A stretch of DNA of 64,000 nt from UBA1413 sp037447215 (GCA_037447215.1 JBBIHB010000015.1:6750-70749); one strand, 5' to 3'. Shown: positions 26,522 through 36,871, counted from the stretch's first letter. The notes: generated by a model from the sequence alone, not told the origin. Made by a program: numbers and translations.

Positions 26522-27790
26522 TCAAATTTCTTTTCTCCTTACAGGCAGGGTCATACACCTTGCCCCGCCACCTCCTCTGGCAAGCTCCGAGCCAGCAATT
26601 GTAACCACGCACTTATGGTAGTCATCAGGCGATTTTTTCCCGGCAATAACATCTTTAGCTGCTATAATTTCGAAACCATTTTTATTCAGTTCATTCAAAG
26701 TGTGAATATTCCGTTCATATCCAATAATTTTTCCGGGTGAAAATGCAAAGAAATTTGCACCGCTGTGCCATTGCTCGCGTTCCTGTATCCAGGGATCGGC
26801 CTTACCTCCGCACGATATGGGCTTCAAATCCATACCAAGCTCCTTCAGGCATTGCAGAATATTTGCCACCTGAGATATATGCTTAACATTTCCGTTATCA
26901 ATTTCAACATGAATAGTCCTGTATCGGTTCTGCTCAAAAATAATCGGTTCGTACACCATACAGGAATCTTGCGAGAGGAAGGTAAAAACCATATCGAGAT
27001 GAATAAAAGACTCAGGGACAGCAGGCAATTCCTGGACAATAATATGCCGGCGTTCGGGTGAATGTAACTTAATCTGATCAGTAACAAAATCGATTCCTTT
27101 GGTATTGGTCCTTATTCCGGTCCCAATTACCTGTATATCCTTCCTTGCAACCAGAAAATCGCCCCCTTCGATGGTTGCTTTCCCTGAAAAATAGTTTTGT
27201 TTTTCGGCTACAACCGGATTGTATGTCTTTGTTTCAAAAAACGGGTGATGGTTAAAAATGGACTCCATGATAATCGATTCGCGCTCGCGCACCCTGTTGG
27301 CCATCCTTCCAATAACCATGCTCCCATTGACACCCATTGCCGAATCGCGTGTAAAAAACAGATTATGAAGCGGCCTGAGCAAAAACCTTTCCTCGCTCAG
27401 GTAATGAGTAAGATTGTTCTTTTCGAGGGGTACACCTTCAATAAGCTGACGTGCTATCACTTTGCTATCAAGTTCAGCCAATTTCTGTGCTGATGGGCAC
27501 ACTTCTTCGTTGCAACAAATATCCTGTAACAACTTCAGTTTCAGTTCACTATTTTCCAAAATATCAGAAAGAAGGTCGGATACCTCGAAAATTGTTGCTA
27601 CTTTCGACAATACCCCTTTCAACTGATCATACTCCTTCGTGGCAATCGAAAGGTTTAATATATCACTGTATAATGCCCTTTCAGCATTCCGGGGAGTCAT
27701 ATTTTCCACCTCCGGGCCTGGCCGGTGCAAAATTACAGATTCGAGCCTGCCAACTTCGGAAGTAATGCTGGTACTGATCTTTTCTACCAT
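26522..27790 (-). CDS. arcA: Arginine deiminase
   Basis: Hydrolyses arginine to citrulline and ammonia, the first step of the ATP-yielding ADI pathway. From ATG 27790 it has 422 residues; an earlier non-ATG start (27823) would add 11 residues before the conserved beginning SEVGRLESVILHRPGPEVEN. Catalytic features are present: LFFTRDSAM, IEGGDFLVA, HLDMVFTFL and the nucleophile Cys near the C-terminus in GGGGARCMTLP. Ornithine carbamoyltransferase and carbamate kinase are not adjacent, so the pathway is not in one operon here. It is divergent from the DUF4294 gene. Confidence 0.96.
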   Translation of the reverse strand: MVEKISTSITSEVGRLESVILHRPGPEVENMTPRNAERALYSDILNLSIATKEYDQLKGVLSKVATIFEVSDLLSDILENSELKLKLLQDICCNEEVCPSAQKLAELDSKVIARQLIEGVPLEKNNLTHYLSEERFLLRPLHNLFFTRDSAMGVNGSMVIGRMANRVRERESIIMESIFNHHPFFETKTYNPVVAEKQNYFSGKATIEGGDFLVARKDIQVIGTGIRTNTKGIDFVTDQIKLHSPERRHIIVQELPAVPESFIHLDMVFTFLSQDSCMVYEPIIFEQNRYRTIHVEIDNGNVKHISQVANILQCLKELGMDLKPISCGGKADPWIQEREQWHSGANFFAFSPGKIIGYERNIHTLNELNKNGFEIIAAKDVIAGKKSPDDYHKCVVTIAGSELARGGGGARCMTLPVRRKEI

Positions 27791-27872
27791 GGTCTGATTT
27801 TCGAACTGTGCGCAAAGATACAAACTTTGATTCAGGCATAATGGAGGCTCCGATTTTTCGTTTTAATTTTGC

Positions 27873-28469
27873 ATGATGAACCATTTCCGATTTATGCTAA
27901 TTGTTATGGCCGTTCTCCTGCTTCCGGAGGAAGCCTTAGGTCAGGTGCGCGATAGTTCACGTTTAGGCATTGGCATTATTCAGGGACAGGATACCATTAT
28001 CAACCGCCAGATCAAAGAGGTGTGGGTGTATCCCCAAAGGCAGTTCAAGAGCACACGCTACGAAAGACAATACTGGCGTCTTGTTCAGAGGGTAAAGAAA
28101 GTATTGCCTTATGCCAAAACTGCCAACCAACTACTCAGAAAATATGAACCGGAGTACCTGAAACTCAGTAAAGAAAGGGATAAACGCAATCTCATCAAAA
28201 AGGTGGAAGATGAACTTATGGCCCAATACAAGGAAGAATTTAAAAAAATGAGCATAACCGACGGAAAGGTTCTCATTAAACTGATTGACAGGGAAACGGG
28301 GAGGACAAGTTATACATTAATCAGGGAATTCAGGGGTGCCTTTATTGCCACATTCTGGCAGGGGATTGCACGCCTGTTTGGTAATAACCTCAAAGATGAA
28401 TTTGATCCTTACGGTGAAGACCTGCTGATAGAAGAGATAGTAACACTGATTGAAATCGGTTATTTATGA
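27873..28469 (+). CDS. DUF4294 family exported protein
   Basis: A 198-residue Bacteroidota-specific protein of the DUF4294 family, function unknown. An N-terminal hydrophobic stretch (FRFMLIVMAVLLLPEEALG) reads as a signal peptide. The body is rich in charged helices: IKEVWVYPQRQFKSTRYER, then LVQRVKKVLPYAKTANQLL and LMAQYKEEFKKMSITDGKVL, and ends LIEEIVTLIEIGYL. Its TGA overlaps the ATG of thpR (ATGA), so the two are translationally coupled. Confidence 0.85.
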   Translation: MMNHFRFMLIVMAVLLLPEEALGQVRDSSRLGIGIIQGQDTIINRQIKEVWVYPQRQFKSTRYERQYWRLVQRVKKVLPYAKTANQLLRKYEPEYLKLSKERDKRNLIKKVEDELMAQYKEEFKKMSITDGKVLIKLIDRETGRTSYTLIREFRGAFIATFWQGIARLFGNNLKDEFDPYGEDLLIEEIVTLIEIGYL

Positions 28470-29023
28470 AAAGATTGTTCATTGCTATCCCTTTTATTGC
28501 GACCCGGGAAACACTCGACGAACTGAACGAACTAAAATACCAATTCAGACGGGATTCCATTAGTTGGGTAAAGCCCGAAAACCTGCACTTCACATTACAA
28601 TTCCTTGGCAATACAAAAGAGGAAACCATTCCGGTGGTTTCGGAAATACTCCAAAAAACAACTCAGGATTTTTCAAAAACTACAGGTCTTATTAAAGGGC
28701 TTAACTATTTTTCGCAAAAAGGTTATCCCAAAGTGATTTATTCGGAAACAAAAGGCATTTCCCAATTGGAAGAAATGGCCACTCGCATAAATACTGCCAT
28801 TGAGCCTATGGGTTATTCCCCTGACCATAAAAAATTCAAATCGCACCTGACATTCGGGAGGATTAAAGAATTGAACGATGTTATTCATTTCAAAAGAATT
28901 ATCGAAGCATTTAAGGAGAAACCTTTTCAAAAGTTCGATATTTCCGAAGTAATCCTTTTCCAAAGTATTCTCACCCAGGAAGGTCCCATTTACAAACCTT
29001 TAGAAAAATTTGACCTGAAATAA
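28466..29023 (+). CDS. thpR: RNA 2',3'-cyclic phosphodiesterase (2H family)
   Basis: A 185-residue member of the 2H phosphoesterase (LigT) family, which opens 2',3'-cyclic phosphates on RNA ends. Both catalytic HxT/S motifs are present in the expected context: ENLHFTLQFLGNT near residue 42 and KSHLTFGRIK near residue 130. RLFIAIPF at the start is also typical. The start overlaps the DUF4294 stop as ATGA. The physiological substrate of this family is unsettled. Confidence 0.93.
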   Translation: MKRLFIAIPFIATRETLDELNELKYQFRRDSISWVKPENLHFTLQFLGNTKEETIPVVSEILQKTTQDFSKTTGLIKGLNYFSQKGYPKVIYSETKGISQLEEMATRINTAIEPMGYSPDHKKFKSHLTFGRIKELNDVIHFKRIIEAFKEKPFQKFDISEVILFQSILTQEGPIYKPLEKFDLK

Positions 29024-29124
29024 TTGACACAGACTTCATAAAGAATGCGAAAAAACATTTTAGCTGCCAATTATCAATTAAATGGTTATTAAAAATACTT
29101 AAATTGCGCGCCTTTGAACCGAAA

Positions 29125-31254
29125 ATGAACAAAAATTATAACCGTATGAGAATCATTTGTTTATTGTCATTGTTGATTACAATAAGTTATGCATGCACAA
29201 AATCCCCCCGTATAAATTATCCTGAAACCAGGAAAGACAATGTTGTTGACACTTATTTTGGGACTGGAGTCGAAGACCCGTATCGCTGGCTCGAAGATGA
29301 TAATTCGGATGAGACTTCCCATTGGGTGAAAGCCCAGAATGAAGTTACATTTGCATACCTCAACCAACTTCCAGGCAGGGAAGAAATCAACAGCCGCCTT
29401 ACTGAACTGATGGATTACCCGAGGGTATCGGCACCTTCAAAAATTGGAGGCAAATATTTCTTCTCGAAAAACGATGGGCTGCAAAACCAAAGTGTGATCT
29501 ATATGTCAGATACACTGGAAGGCGAAGCAGAAGTCCTGCTTGATCCGAATAAGTTGTCGGAAGATGGGACTATTTCGCTGGCAGGGACCGAAATTACCCC
29601 CGATGCAAAATATTTGATTTACCGCATTTCACGTTCGGGTTCCGACTGGAATGAAATCTATGTAATGGATATTGAAACCAGGCAACTGCTCCCGGATGTA
29701 ATAAAATGGGTAAAATTTGCCGGCACAGCATGGTATGACGGAGGATTTTTTTACAGTGCCTATCCCGAACCAAAAACTGGCAGCGCCCTATCGGGGAGTA
29801 ATGAGAACCATATCGTCAGGTACCATAAGTTAGGGGATAATACTGATTCCGATCTTGTGATTTTTGCAAGCCCCGATGCTCCCCGTCAAACCAACAGGGC
29901 CTTTGTAACCGACGACAGGCGATTCCTACTTCTTGCAGCGAGCCGTGGAACTTCAGGGAATGCCCTGTTTTTCAGGGAACTTTCAAAAAAGGATAATAAT
30001 TTTATACCTATCATGGAGTCGTATGAATGGGATTTCAGCGTAATCGACAATGTAGATGATCATTTGTTTATCCTGACCAATTACAAAGCCCCCAGGTACC
30101 GTATAATCAAGGTTGATACCAGGCAACCCGCTGAAGAAAACTGGATCGAAATAATTCCTGAAAAAGATGATGTACTCCGTTCGGCAAACCTGGTCGGAGG
30201 AAAGATTTCGGCAACCTATATGAAAAATGCTTACAGCCAGGTTGAAATTTATGATTTCGACGGAGGTTTTGAATATGCACTCGAATTGCCCGGAATTGGA
30301 ACAACAGGTGGATTATCGGGGAAAAAAGATGACAATGAAGCATTTTACAGTTTCAGCTCATTCAACACCCCAGGTGAAATATACCGCTTCGATATGGAAA
30401 CCCGTGAAAGGAAGCTACATTACCGGCCCGAAGTCAAATTCAATCCCGACGATTTTCAGGTGGATCAGGTTTGGTACGCCGGTAAAGACGGAACGCGCGT
30501 TCCAATGTTCCTGTTCTATAAAAAAGGTATAAAACGTAACGGGAATAATCCCACCCTTCTTTATGGTTATGGCGGATTCAATATATCGCAAACCCCCGGA
30601 TTTTCGGTCCAGCGATTATTTTTTATTGAAAGGGGTGGCATTCTGGCAGTTGCCAACATACGTGGCGGTGGCGAATTTGGCAAAGAATGGCATGAAGCAG
30701 GTACCAAACTTAAAAAACAAAATGTTTTTGATGATTTTATTGCTGCTGCCGAATTTCTGATAAGTGAAAAATATACATCATCCCGGAGACTGGCTATCCA
30801 GGGAGGTTCAAATGGAGGGTTACTTGTTGGTGCTGTTGCCAACCAACGCCCCGAATTGTTCAGGGTAGCGTTACCGGCAGTGGGTGTTATGGATATGCTC
30901 CGTTACAATAAATTCACCATCGGATGGGCATGGGCTGGTGATTTTGGCACCAGTGAAGAAAGCGAGGAGATGTTCAGATATCTTCTCTCTTATTCACCCT
31001 ACCATAACATAAGAAACGCTGCATATCCGGCCACTTTGGTTACCACTGCCGATCATGACGACAGGGTAGTACCGGCACACTCTTTCAAGTACATAGCAAG
31101 GTTACAGGAGATGAACACCGGGAAACTTCCTGTCCTTATTCGGATCGAAACCAAAGCAGGACATGGAGCCGGCAAACCTACCGCTAAAATTATTGAAGAG
31201 CAAACTGATGTCTGGGCATTTACTATGTTTCATCTTGGGATGACAAAGAAATAA
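29125..31254 (+). CDS. Prolyl oligopeptidase (S9A family)
   Basis: Serine peptidase that cleaves short peptides after proline. From ATG 29125 it has 709 residues; a TTG at 29104 also fits but adds only 7 polar residues ahead of the signal. The N-terminus RIICLLSLLITISYACTKS looks like a lipoprotein or exported signal (Cys25 region), so the enzyme is probably periplasmic. A seven-bladed propeller follows the capping segment VEDPYRWLEDDNS. The catalytic domain has GGSNGGLLVG with nucleophile Ser562, HDDRVVPAHSFKY (Asp) and KAGHGAGKP (His). Its TAA overlaps the ATG of the deoxynucleoside kinase gene (TAATG). Confidence 0.94.
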   Translation: MNKNYNRMRIICLLSLLITISYACTKSPRINYPETRKDNVVDTYFGTGVEDPYRWLEDDNSDETSHWVKAQNEVTFAYLNQLPGREEINSRLTELMDYPRVSAPSKIGGKYFFSKNDGLQNQSVIYMSDTLEGEAEVLLDPNKLSEDGTISLAGTEITPDAKYLIYRISRSGSDWNEIYVMDIETRQLLPDVIKWVKFAGTAWYDGGFFYSAYPEPKTGSALSGSNENHIVRYHKLGDNTDSDLVIFASPDAPRQTNRAFVTDDRRFLLLAASRGTSGNALFFRELSKKDNNFIPIMESYEWDFSVIDNVDDHLFILTNYKAPRYRIIKVDTRQPAEENWIEIIPEKDDVLRSANLVGGKISATYMKNAYSQVEIYDFDGGFEYALELPGIGTTGGLSGKKDDNEAFYSFSSFNTPGEIYRFDMETRERKLHYRPEVKFNPDDFQVDQVWYAGKDGTRVPMFLFYKKGIKRNGNNPTLLYGYGGFNISQTPGFSVQRLFFIERGGILAVANIRGGGEFGKEWHEAGTKLKKQNVFDDFIAAAEFLISEKYTSSRRLAIQGGSNGGLLVGAVANQRPELFRVALPAVGVMDMLRYNKFTIGWAWAGDFGTSEESEEMFRYLLSYSPYHNIRNAAYPATLVTTADHDDRVVPAHSFKYIARLQEMNTGKLPVLIRIETKAGHGAGKPTAKIIEEQTDVWAFTMFHLGMTKK

Positions 31255-31889
31255 TGGAATTACGGTTTTTGGTTATTGAAGGAAACATAGGGGCAGGCAA
31301 AACAACCCTGGCTACCCGCCTGAGCGAAGAGTTCAATGCCAAGCTGGTCATGGAACAGTTCGCCGATAATCCTTTCCTGCCTAAGTTTTACGCAGACAAA
31401 GAGCGCTATTCATTCCCACTCGAGCTTTCATTTCTGGCCGACCGTTACAACCAGATCAAAAAGGAGATGCTTCATCGCGATCTCTTCCATAACCTGATTA
31501 TATCAGATTATTATTTTACCAAATCAGCGATTTTTGCCCGAAATACCCTACAGAATGATGAATACAGGCTTTTCAGGCGTCTTTTCAATATTGTATTTGA
31601 ATCGCTTCCCAAACCCGACCTTTATGTATATCTTCATGCCGATGTTAAGAACCTCTTAAAAAATATCGAAAAAAGGGGAAGGGAGTATGAAAAGCTAATT
31701 GATGCTCATTACCTGGAAACCATACAACAGGGATATTTTGAATATCTCAAACAAATTACTCAGTTTCCTGTGGTAATCATTGATACAAATGGAATAGATT
31801 TTGTGGAAAACAAATCCGATTTTGAGCTAATAAAAAATCAAATCTTTAACAAAAATTTTAAATCAGGCTTAAATCGAATTATTCTTTAA
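31254..31889 (+). CDS. Deoxynucleoside kinase (deoxyadenosine/deoxycytidine kinase type)
   Basis: A 211-residue kinase of nucleotide salvage that phosphorylates deoxynucleosides with ATP. The P-loop is IEGNIGAGKTTLA near residues 8-20. The substrate Glu/ARR-type region is MEQFADNPFLPKFY and SFLADRYNQIKKE; the Asp-Tyr ISDYYFTKSAIFA and LID-region EKRGREYEKLID are also present. Exact nucleoside preference cannot be read from sequence. The start codon overlaps the previous stop by one base, indicating coupled translation. Confidence 0.92.
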   Translation: MELRFLVIEGNIGAGKTTLATRLSEEFNAKLVMEQFADNPFLPKFYADKERYSFPLELSFLADRYNQIKKEMLHRDLFHNLIISDYYFTKSAIFARNTLQNDEYRLFRRLFNIVFESLPKPDLYVYLHADVKNLLKNIEKRGREYEKLIDAHYLETIQQGYFEYLKQITQFPVVIIDTNGIDFVENKSDFELIKNQIFNKNFKSGLNRIIL

Positions 31890-31981
31890 TCAATTTATAT
31901 TATATTTTTTTAAATTTTTAATAAGTGTATATTTTTGTAAACTGTTGAAACAAAATTAAAATCAAATAATTTAAGCGTGCT

Positions 31982-33733
31982 ATGACTACAAAATTGAGAA
32001 CTTTAGGTGTATTTGTCCTGGCCATTTTCCTCTTTTCGGGATGTGCAGGGCTAAAAAAGATGAAGAAAAATGCCAACCAGATTCAGTTTAAGGTTACCCC
32101 GGAGGTTTTGGAAACCCATGCCGGCAAAGTTGACCTTGCAATTGACGGGCGTTTTCCGGCTAAGTATTTTAACAAAAAGGCAACCCTGGTAGCTACACCG
32201 GTACTGAAATATGCAGGTGGTGAAACAACATTCTCGCCAGTAACTGTGCAGGGCGAAAGGGTTCAAGGAAACAACAGGGTGATTTCCTTCTCAAATGGCG
32301 GTAATTTTTCGTACAAAGATGTGACCAGCTTTACCGATGCCATGCGCCAGTCTGACATTGAAGTGAGGATGACAGCTACCCGTAAGGCGCAGCGTCTTGA
32401 TTTCGACCCTGTTGTAATCGGGAAAGGTGTGCTCGCAACAAGTACAATGGTTGCCAATGTGCCCAAAGCAATCCTGGGCGTGCGCCGAGAGGCCAACAAT
32501 ACCGGCAAATACGATCCTTACATTGATCCGTTCCAGAGGATTGTTCCTGACGAAATGCTTGCCGATATTTATTACCTGATCAACCGTGCTGAAGTCCGTA
32601 AGGAAGAGATTTCGAAGGATGATATTCAGCAACTGATCCAATATACCATTGCCGCGCATGAAAATGAACGGAAAGACCTTAAAGGTGTTCAGGTTTCGGC
32701 TTATGCATCGCCCGATGGCGCTCTCGATTTCAACACCCAGCTTTCTGCCCAACGTGAACGCACATCTTCGGGATTCCTTGCAGGAGAATTGAAAAAAGCC
32801 GGTGTAACCGTCGATCTGAAAACCCGTTATACCCCCGAAGATTGGGAAGGGTTCAAGGAAAAAGTACAGGCATCAAATATCCAGGATAAAGAACTCATTA
32901 TCCGTGTTCTTTCGATGTACACCGATCCTGAAGTCCGCGAACGCGAAATAAGAAACCTTTCAGCCGCATTTACCCAGCTTGCTGATGATATCCTGCCTCA
33001 GCTCCGCCGTGCCAAATTGCTCACTACTGTTGACCTGATCGGAAAAACCGATGAGGAAATCCTGGCGCTTGCCGAGTCAAACCCTTCGGCACTCAACCCG
33101 GCTGAACTTTTATATGCTGCAACCCTTGTTGATGATCTTGACAGGAAAATTAAAATATACAACTCATTCCAGACTGTATATCCAAAAGACTGGAGGGGAC
33201 CGAACAATGCAGGGTACGTGCTTGTACTTCAGATGAAATATACCGATGCAAAACCATTGTTCGAAAAAGCTGAAAGGCTGAAAACCGATGAGCCGATCAT
33301 CAAGAACAATCTGGGAGCTGTAGCCCTGGTCGAAGGCAATTTACAGAAAGCTGAAGAACTATTTGGAGCAGCTTCGGGTGCTGGTAACGAAGTGAACTAC
33401 AATTTAGGGCTCGTCAGCCTGAAAAAAGGTGATTATAACAGGGCAAACCAGTATTTCCGCAATTTTGCCGATCCGAATACCGCCCTTGCAAAAATCCTTA
33501 CCGGCGACAATAACGGAGCTTTAAAAGACCTCGAAGGATTTGAGCGCCCAAACTGCTTTATGAAAGAATACCTGATTGCTGTTGTTGGTGCACGCACAGC
33601 ACGTGAAAGCCTGCTGTTTGATCATCTGAAAAAAGCAGTTGAGTACAATCCAGCCATGAAAGAAAGGGCAAAAACCGACCTGGAATTTGCCAAATATTTC
33701 GACAATGCCCAATTTAAGTCGATAGTGCAATAA
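31982..33733 (+). CDS. TPR / OmpA-like domain lipoprotein, unknown role
   Basis: A 583-residue lipoprotein: signal peptide ending FLFSGC with Cys21. Residues 30-180 form a beta-rich region (KVDLAIDGRFPAKYFNKKA). Residues 215-285 resemble an OmpA-type fold (VQVSAYASPDGALDFNTQLS, QRERTSSGFLAGELKKAGV), although the NxxLSxxRA signature is altered. The C-terminal part contains TPR helices at about 375-500 (AKPLFEKAERLKTDEPIIK, NLGAVALVEGNLQKAEELF). Such proteins occur widely in Bacteroidota outer membranes and may organise envelope complexes; that is inference. A TATTTTTG box at 31930-31937 is a plausible promoter element. A strong terminator follows. Confidence 0.75.
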   Translation: MTTKLRTLGVFVLAIFLFSGCAGLKKMKKNANQIQFKVTPEVLETHAGKVDLAIDGRFPAKYFNKKATLVATPVLKYAGGETTFSPVTVQGERVQGNNRVISFSNGGNFSYKDVTSFTDAMRQSDIEVRMTATRKAQRLDFDPVVIGKGVLATSTMVANVPKAILGVRREANNTGKYDPYIDPFQRIVPDEMLADIYYLINRAEVRKEEISKDDIQQLIQYTIAAHENERKDLKGVQVSAYASPDGALDFNTQLSAQRERTSSGFLAGELKKAGVTVDLKTRYTPEDWEGFKEKVQASNIQDKELIIRVLSMYTDPEVREREIRNLSAAFTQLADDILPQLRRAKLLTTVDLIGKTDEEILALAESNPSALNPAELLYAATLVDDLDRKIKIYNSFQTVYPKDWRGPNNAGYVLVLQMKYTDAKPLFEKAERLKTDEPIIKNNLGAVALVEGNLQKAEELFGAASGAGNEVNYNLGLVSLKKGDYNRANQYFRNFADPNTALAKILTGDNNGALKDLEGFERPNCFMKEYLIAVVGARTARESLLFDHLKKAVEYNPAMKERAKTDLEFAKYFDNAQFKSIVQ

Positions 33734-33757
33734 CGTAAAGTACACCTCGATAATTCG

Positions 33758-33792
33758 AAAAGAGGCTGCCTTTTCAGGTCCAGCCTCTTTTT
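33758..33792 (+). terminator. Intrinsic terminator of the TPR lipoprotein gene
   Basis: Perfect 11-bp stem AAAAGAGGCTG / CAGCCTCTTTT with a 12-base loop, continuing into T residues, 25 bp past the stop. Confidence 0.88.
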
Positions 33793-33887
33793 TATTGCTC
33801 AAATGTGATAAACCTTCTTTATTATCCCACTAAAAAAACGTATTTTTTCAGAATTGTTTTTGATTCAGAAATCTAATCGTTTTAATT

Positions 33888-35267
33888 ATGAGTATTATAG
33901 AAAAATACATTGATGAAAACAAGGATCGGTTCCTTGATGAGTTGTTCGGATTAATCAGGATTCCTTCCATAAGTTCGTTGAAAGACCATAAACCCGATAT
34001 GCACCTTGCAGCGGAATATTGGAAAAAGTTGTTGCTCGATGCCGGAGCGGATAAAGCCGAAATTTTTGAAACACCGGGCAATCCGGTTACCTACGGAGAA
34101 AAAATTATTGACCCGTCGTTGCCCACTGTCCTCGTTTACGGCCATATGGATGTTATGCCAGTTGACCCGATCGAAAAGTGGACTACACCTCCTTTTGAGC
34201 CTGAAATCCGCGATGGGAAAATTTTTGCCCGGGGCGCCGATGATGATAAGGGACAAGGCATGATGCACGCTAAAGCTTTTGAGTTGATGGTGAAGACAGG
34301 TACCCTTCCATGTAATGTAAAATTTATGATTGAAGGTGAAGAGGAGATTGGATCACCCAACCTTGGAAAATGGTGTGAGGAACATAAGGAAATGTTGAAA
34401 TCGGATATAATCCTGGTATCCGACACATCGATGATAGCCCCGGATAAACCAAGCATCACCACAGGGCTGAGAGGCCTTGCCTATTGGCAAGTTGAAGTTA
34501 CAGGGCCGGTGCGCGATCTGCATTCCGGTTTATTTGGCGGTGCAGTAGCCAACCCAATCAATGTATTAAGTAAACTGATTGCTCAAATGGTTGACGACAA
34601 GGGCAGGATTACCATCCCTGGTTTTTACGACGATGTCCATGAAGTTTCGGCTGAAGAGAGGGCATTACTTGCACAAGCTCCTTTTGATGAAGAAGCATAC
34701 AAAAAAGCGCTCGATGTGCAGGAACTTTCAGGTGAAGAAGGTTATTCAAACATGGAGAGGACAGGCATCCGACCATCATTCGATGTTTGTGGTATATGGG
34801 GTGGATATACAGGCGAAGGTGCCAAAACGGTCCTTCCTTCAAAGGCATTTGCCAAAATCTCGACCCGTTTGGTTCCCAATCAAGAGCACAGAAAAATTGA
34901 AAAACTTTTTAAAGATTATTTCGAATCCATTGCACCCAAAACCGTAAAGGTTGAAGTGACATACCTTCATGGAGGACAGGGATATGTTTGTCCTATTGAT
35001 TTACCGGCATACCGTGCCGCCGAAAAAGCCTATCAGGATGTTTATGGCAAGCGTCCTGTACCTGTTCGTTCAGGGGGTAGTATCCCTATCATTTCTACAT
35101 TCGAACAGGTATTAGGTGTAAAATCGGTGTTGATGGGCTTTGGCCTCGAATCGGATGCCATTCATTCGCCAAACGAAAATTATCCTCTTGAACAATTTTA
35201 TAGTGGCATACGTACCATTCCTCTTTTTTACAGGTACTTCGCCGAGATTATGACAAATAAGGCATAA
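33888..35267 (+). CDS. Dipeptidase, M20 metallopeptidase family
   Basis: A 459-residue zinc-dependent M20 peptidase of the carnosinase/PepV-like type, cleaving dipeptides in the cytoplasm (no signal peptide). Metal and catalytic residues are clear: VYGHMDVMPVDP (His ligand, catalytic Asp), ARGADDDKGQGM (bridging Asp), IEGEEEIGSPNL (catalytic Glu and ligand Glu), LVSDTSMI (Asp ligand) and DAIHSPNENYPLEQF near the end (His ligand). The dimerisation lid starts at DLHSGLFGGAVANP. It is flanked by terminators on both sides and so transcribed alone. Confidence 0.95.
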   Translation: MSIIEKYIDENKDRFLDELFGLIRIPSISSLKDHKPDMHLAAEYWKKLLLDAGADKAEIFETPGNPVTYGEKIIDPSLPTVLVYGHMDVMPVDPIEKWTTPPFEPEIRDGKIFARGADDDKGQGMMHAKAFELMVKTGTLPCNVKFMIEGEEEIGSPNLGKWCEEHKEMLKSDIILVSDTSMIAPDKPSITTGLRGLAYWQVEVTGPVRDLHSGLFGGAVANPINVLSKLIAQMVDDKGRITIPGFYDDVHEVSAEERALLAQAPFDEEAYKKALDVQELSGEEGYSNMERTGIRPSFDVCGIWGGYTGEGAKTVLPSKAFAKISTRLVPNQEHRKIEKLFKDYFESIAPKTVKVEVTYLHGGQGYVCPIDLPAYRAAEKAYQDVYGKRPVPVRSGGSIPIISTFEQVLGVKSVLMGFGLESDAIHSPNENYPLEQFYSGIRTIPLFYRYFAEIMTNKA

Positions 35268-35280
35268 TGAATACCAGGGA

Positions 35281-35309
35281 ACCGGCATAAACCAATGCCG
35301 GTTTTTTTT
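35281..35309 (+). terminator. Intrinsic terminator of the dipeptidase gene
   Basis: Perfect 8-bp stem ACCGGCAT / ATGCCGGT, 6-base loop, then eight T. It lies 13 bp past the stop and just upstream of the ceramidase-like gene. Confidence 0.9.
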
Positions 35310-35328
35310 ATCCTGAATAACACCCTGT

Positions 35329-36863
35329 ATGACAAAATTTTTAAGAATTACTTTGCGGATACTGATAGCAATTATCCTGGCCACAATCCTGCTGGTCAAA
35401 TATACGACAAGAGACAGGAATCCTGGGTATAAGCCCGACAAGACGATAATAAATAATAATCCGGGTCAAATTAGTGCTGGATTTGCTGCAGTATCAATAA
35501 CCCCCGAAATTGTGGATACATGGAACGATGTGGATGGGAATGCCCGGTACGAGCCGAAGAAAGGTGATACTTTCAACGACATCAATGGAAATGGCAGGTT
35601 CGATGCTTATTGGCTTGCCGGGTTCCAGAACCGACGGGCTGCCAATGGCGTGAACGACAGCATATGGGCCAGGACAGTGGTCATTGACGATGGTACATCG
35701 CGGATTGCCCTGGTTTCGCTCGATGCCATAGGCATTTTTCACGATCATGTAATTGAAATAAGGAAAAGGCTGGAAAAGGAACTTAACATCGACTATTGTA
35801 TGATTGCTGCTACCCATGTTCATGAAACCCCTGATTTATTGGGAATCTGGGGACCTTCGGTTTTTAAAAGCGGTGTAAATAATGAATACCTTGAGATGGT
35901 CATAACCCGAACCGTCATATCGGTCAGCGAAGCAGTAAAAAATCTTGAACCTGTAACATTGCACTTTTCCATGAATGAAAGCGATGCATTGCCGCTGGTT
36001 ACCGATACCCGAAAACCATTTGTACACGATCCGGGTATTTATATAATTGAAGCAAAAAAGGAAGATGGAAGCACAAAAGGCACATTGGTTTCGTGGGCAA
36101 ATCATCCTGAAACCCTATGGAACAAAAATCTTTTTATCACTTCTGATTTTCCCCATTTTTTCAGGAAAAGAATTGAAGAAGCAACCGGGGGTATGTGTGT
36201 ATATTTCAACGGGGCAATTGGAGGGCTAATTACCACCCANNNNNNNNNNNNNNNNNNNNNNNNNNNNNNNNNNNNNNNNNNNNNNNNNNNNNNNNNNNNN
36301 NNNNNNNNNNNNNNNNNNNNNNNNNNNNNNNNNNNNTTAATGCAATGCAGAATGCCATAGATTCATTACGAACAGGGAATCTATCAATAGCTGTTAAAAC
36401 ATTCACGCTTCCTATGGAAAACAGGCTTTTCAGAATTGCTGCGACCATTGGTGTGCTCGACAGGGGCATAAAAGTATGGTGGAAAGTTAGGACCGAAATT
36501 GCAGCAATAACTATAGGCCCGGCTTCGTTTCTTACCATCCCCGGCGAAATTTATCCCGAAATTGTAAACGGCGGGATTGAAGCCCCTGAAGGCCAGGACT
36601 TCAATATTTTACCGGTTGAAGTTCCTCCTTTGCGCGATCTGATGCCAGGTAAATTTAAGTTTGTTATTGGTATGGCCAATGATGAACTGGGATATTTTAT
36701 CCCCAAAAGCCAATGGGATAATAAAGAACCCTGGTTGTATGGTTCCGGAAAAGAAACATACGGCGAAATCAACTCGCTCGGTCCTGAAACAGCACTGCAT
36801 ATCCACCGGTTTGCCGTGGATGTACTTAGCCAGTTAAAGTTACAATCAGTAATTAAACGATAA
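35329..36863 (+). CDS. Neutral/alkaline ceramidase-like protein, interrupted by an assembly gap
   Basis: Protein of the neutral/alkaline non-lysosomal ceramidase N-terminal domain family, about 510 residues. A single membrane anchor or signal lies at residues 7-24. Then come two adjacent acidic repeats, WNDVDGNARYEPKKGDTF and FNDINGNGRFDAYWLAG, which read as EF-hand-like calcium loops. The metal site region has AATHVHETPDLLGIW and SWANHPETLW. Downstream of the N run the frame continues with PGEIYPEIVNGGIEAP to IGMANDELGYFIPKSQW, typical C-terminal family motifs. The two halves are in different frames as written, so the gap length must differ from 97 by 1 modulo 3 (for example 98) if the gene is intact. 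True substrate in bacteria is uncertain. Confidence 0.82.
36240..36336. other. Assembly gap (97 N)
   Basis: A run of 97 undetermined bases inside the ceramidase-like gene. Its recorded length does not preserve the reading frame across it. Confidence 0.99.
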
Positions 36864-36871
36864 TAAAACAA

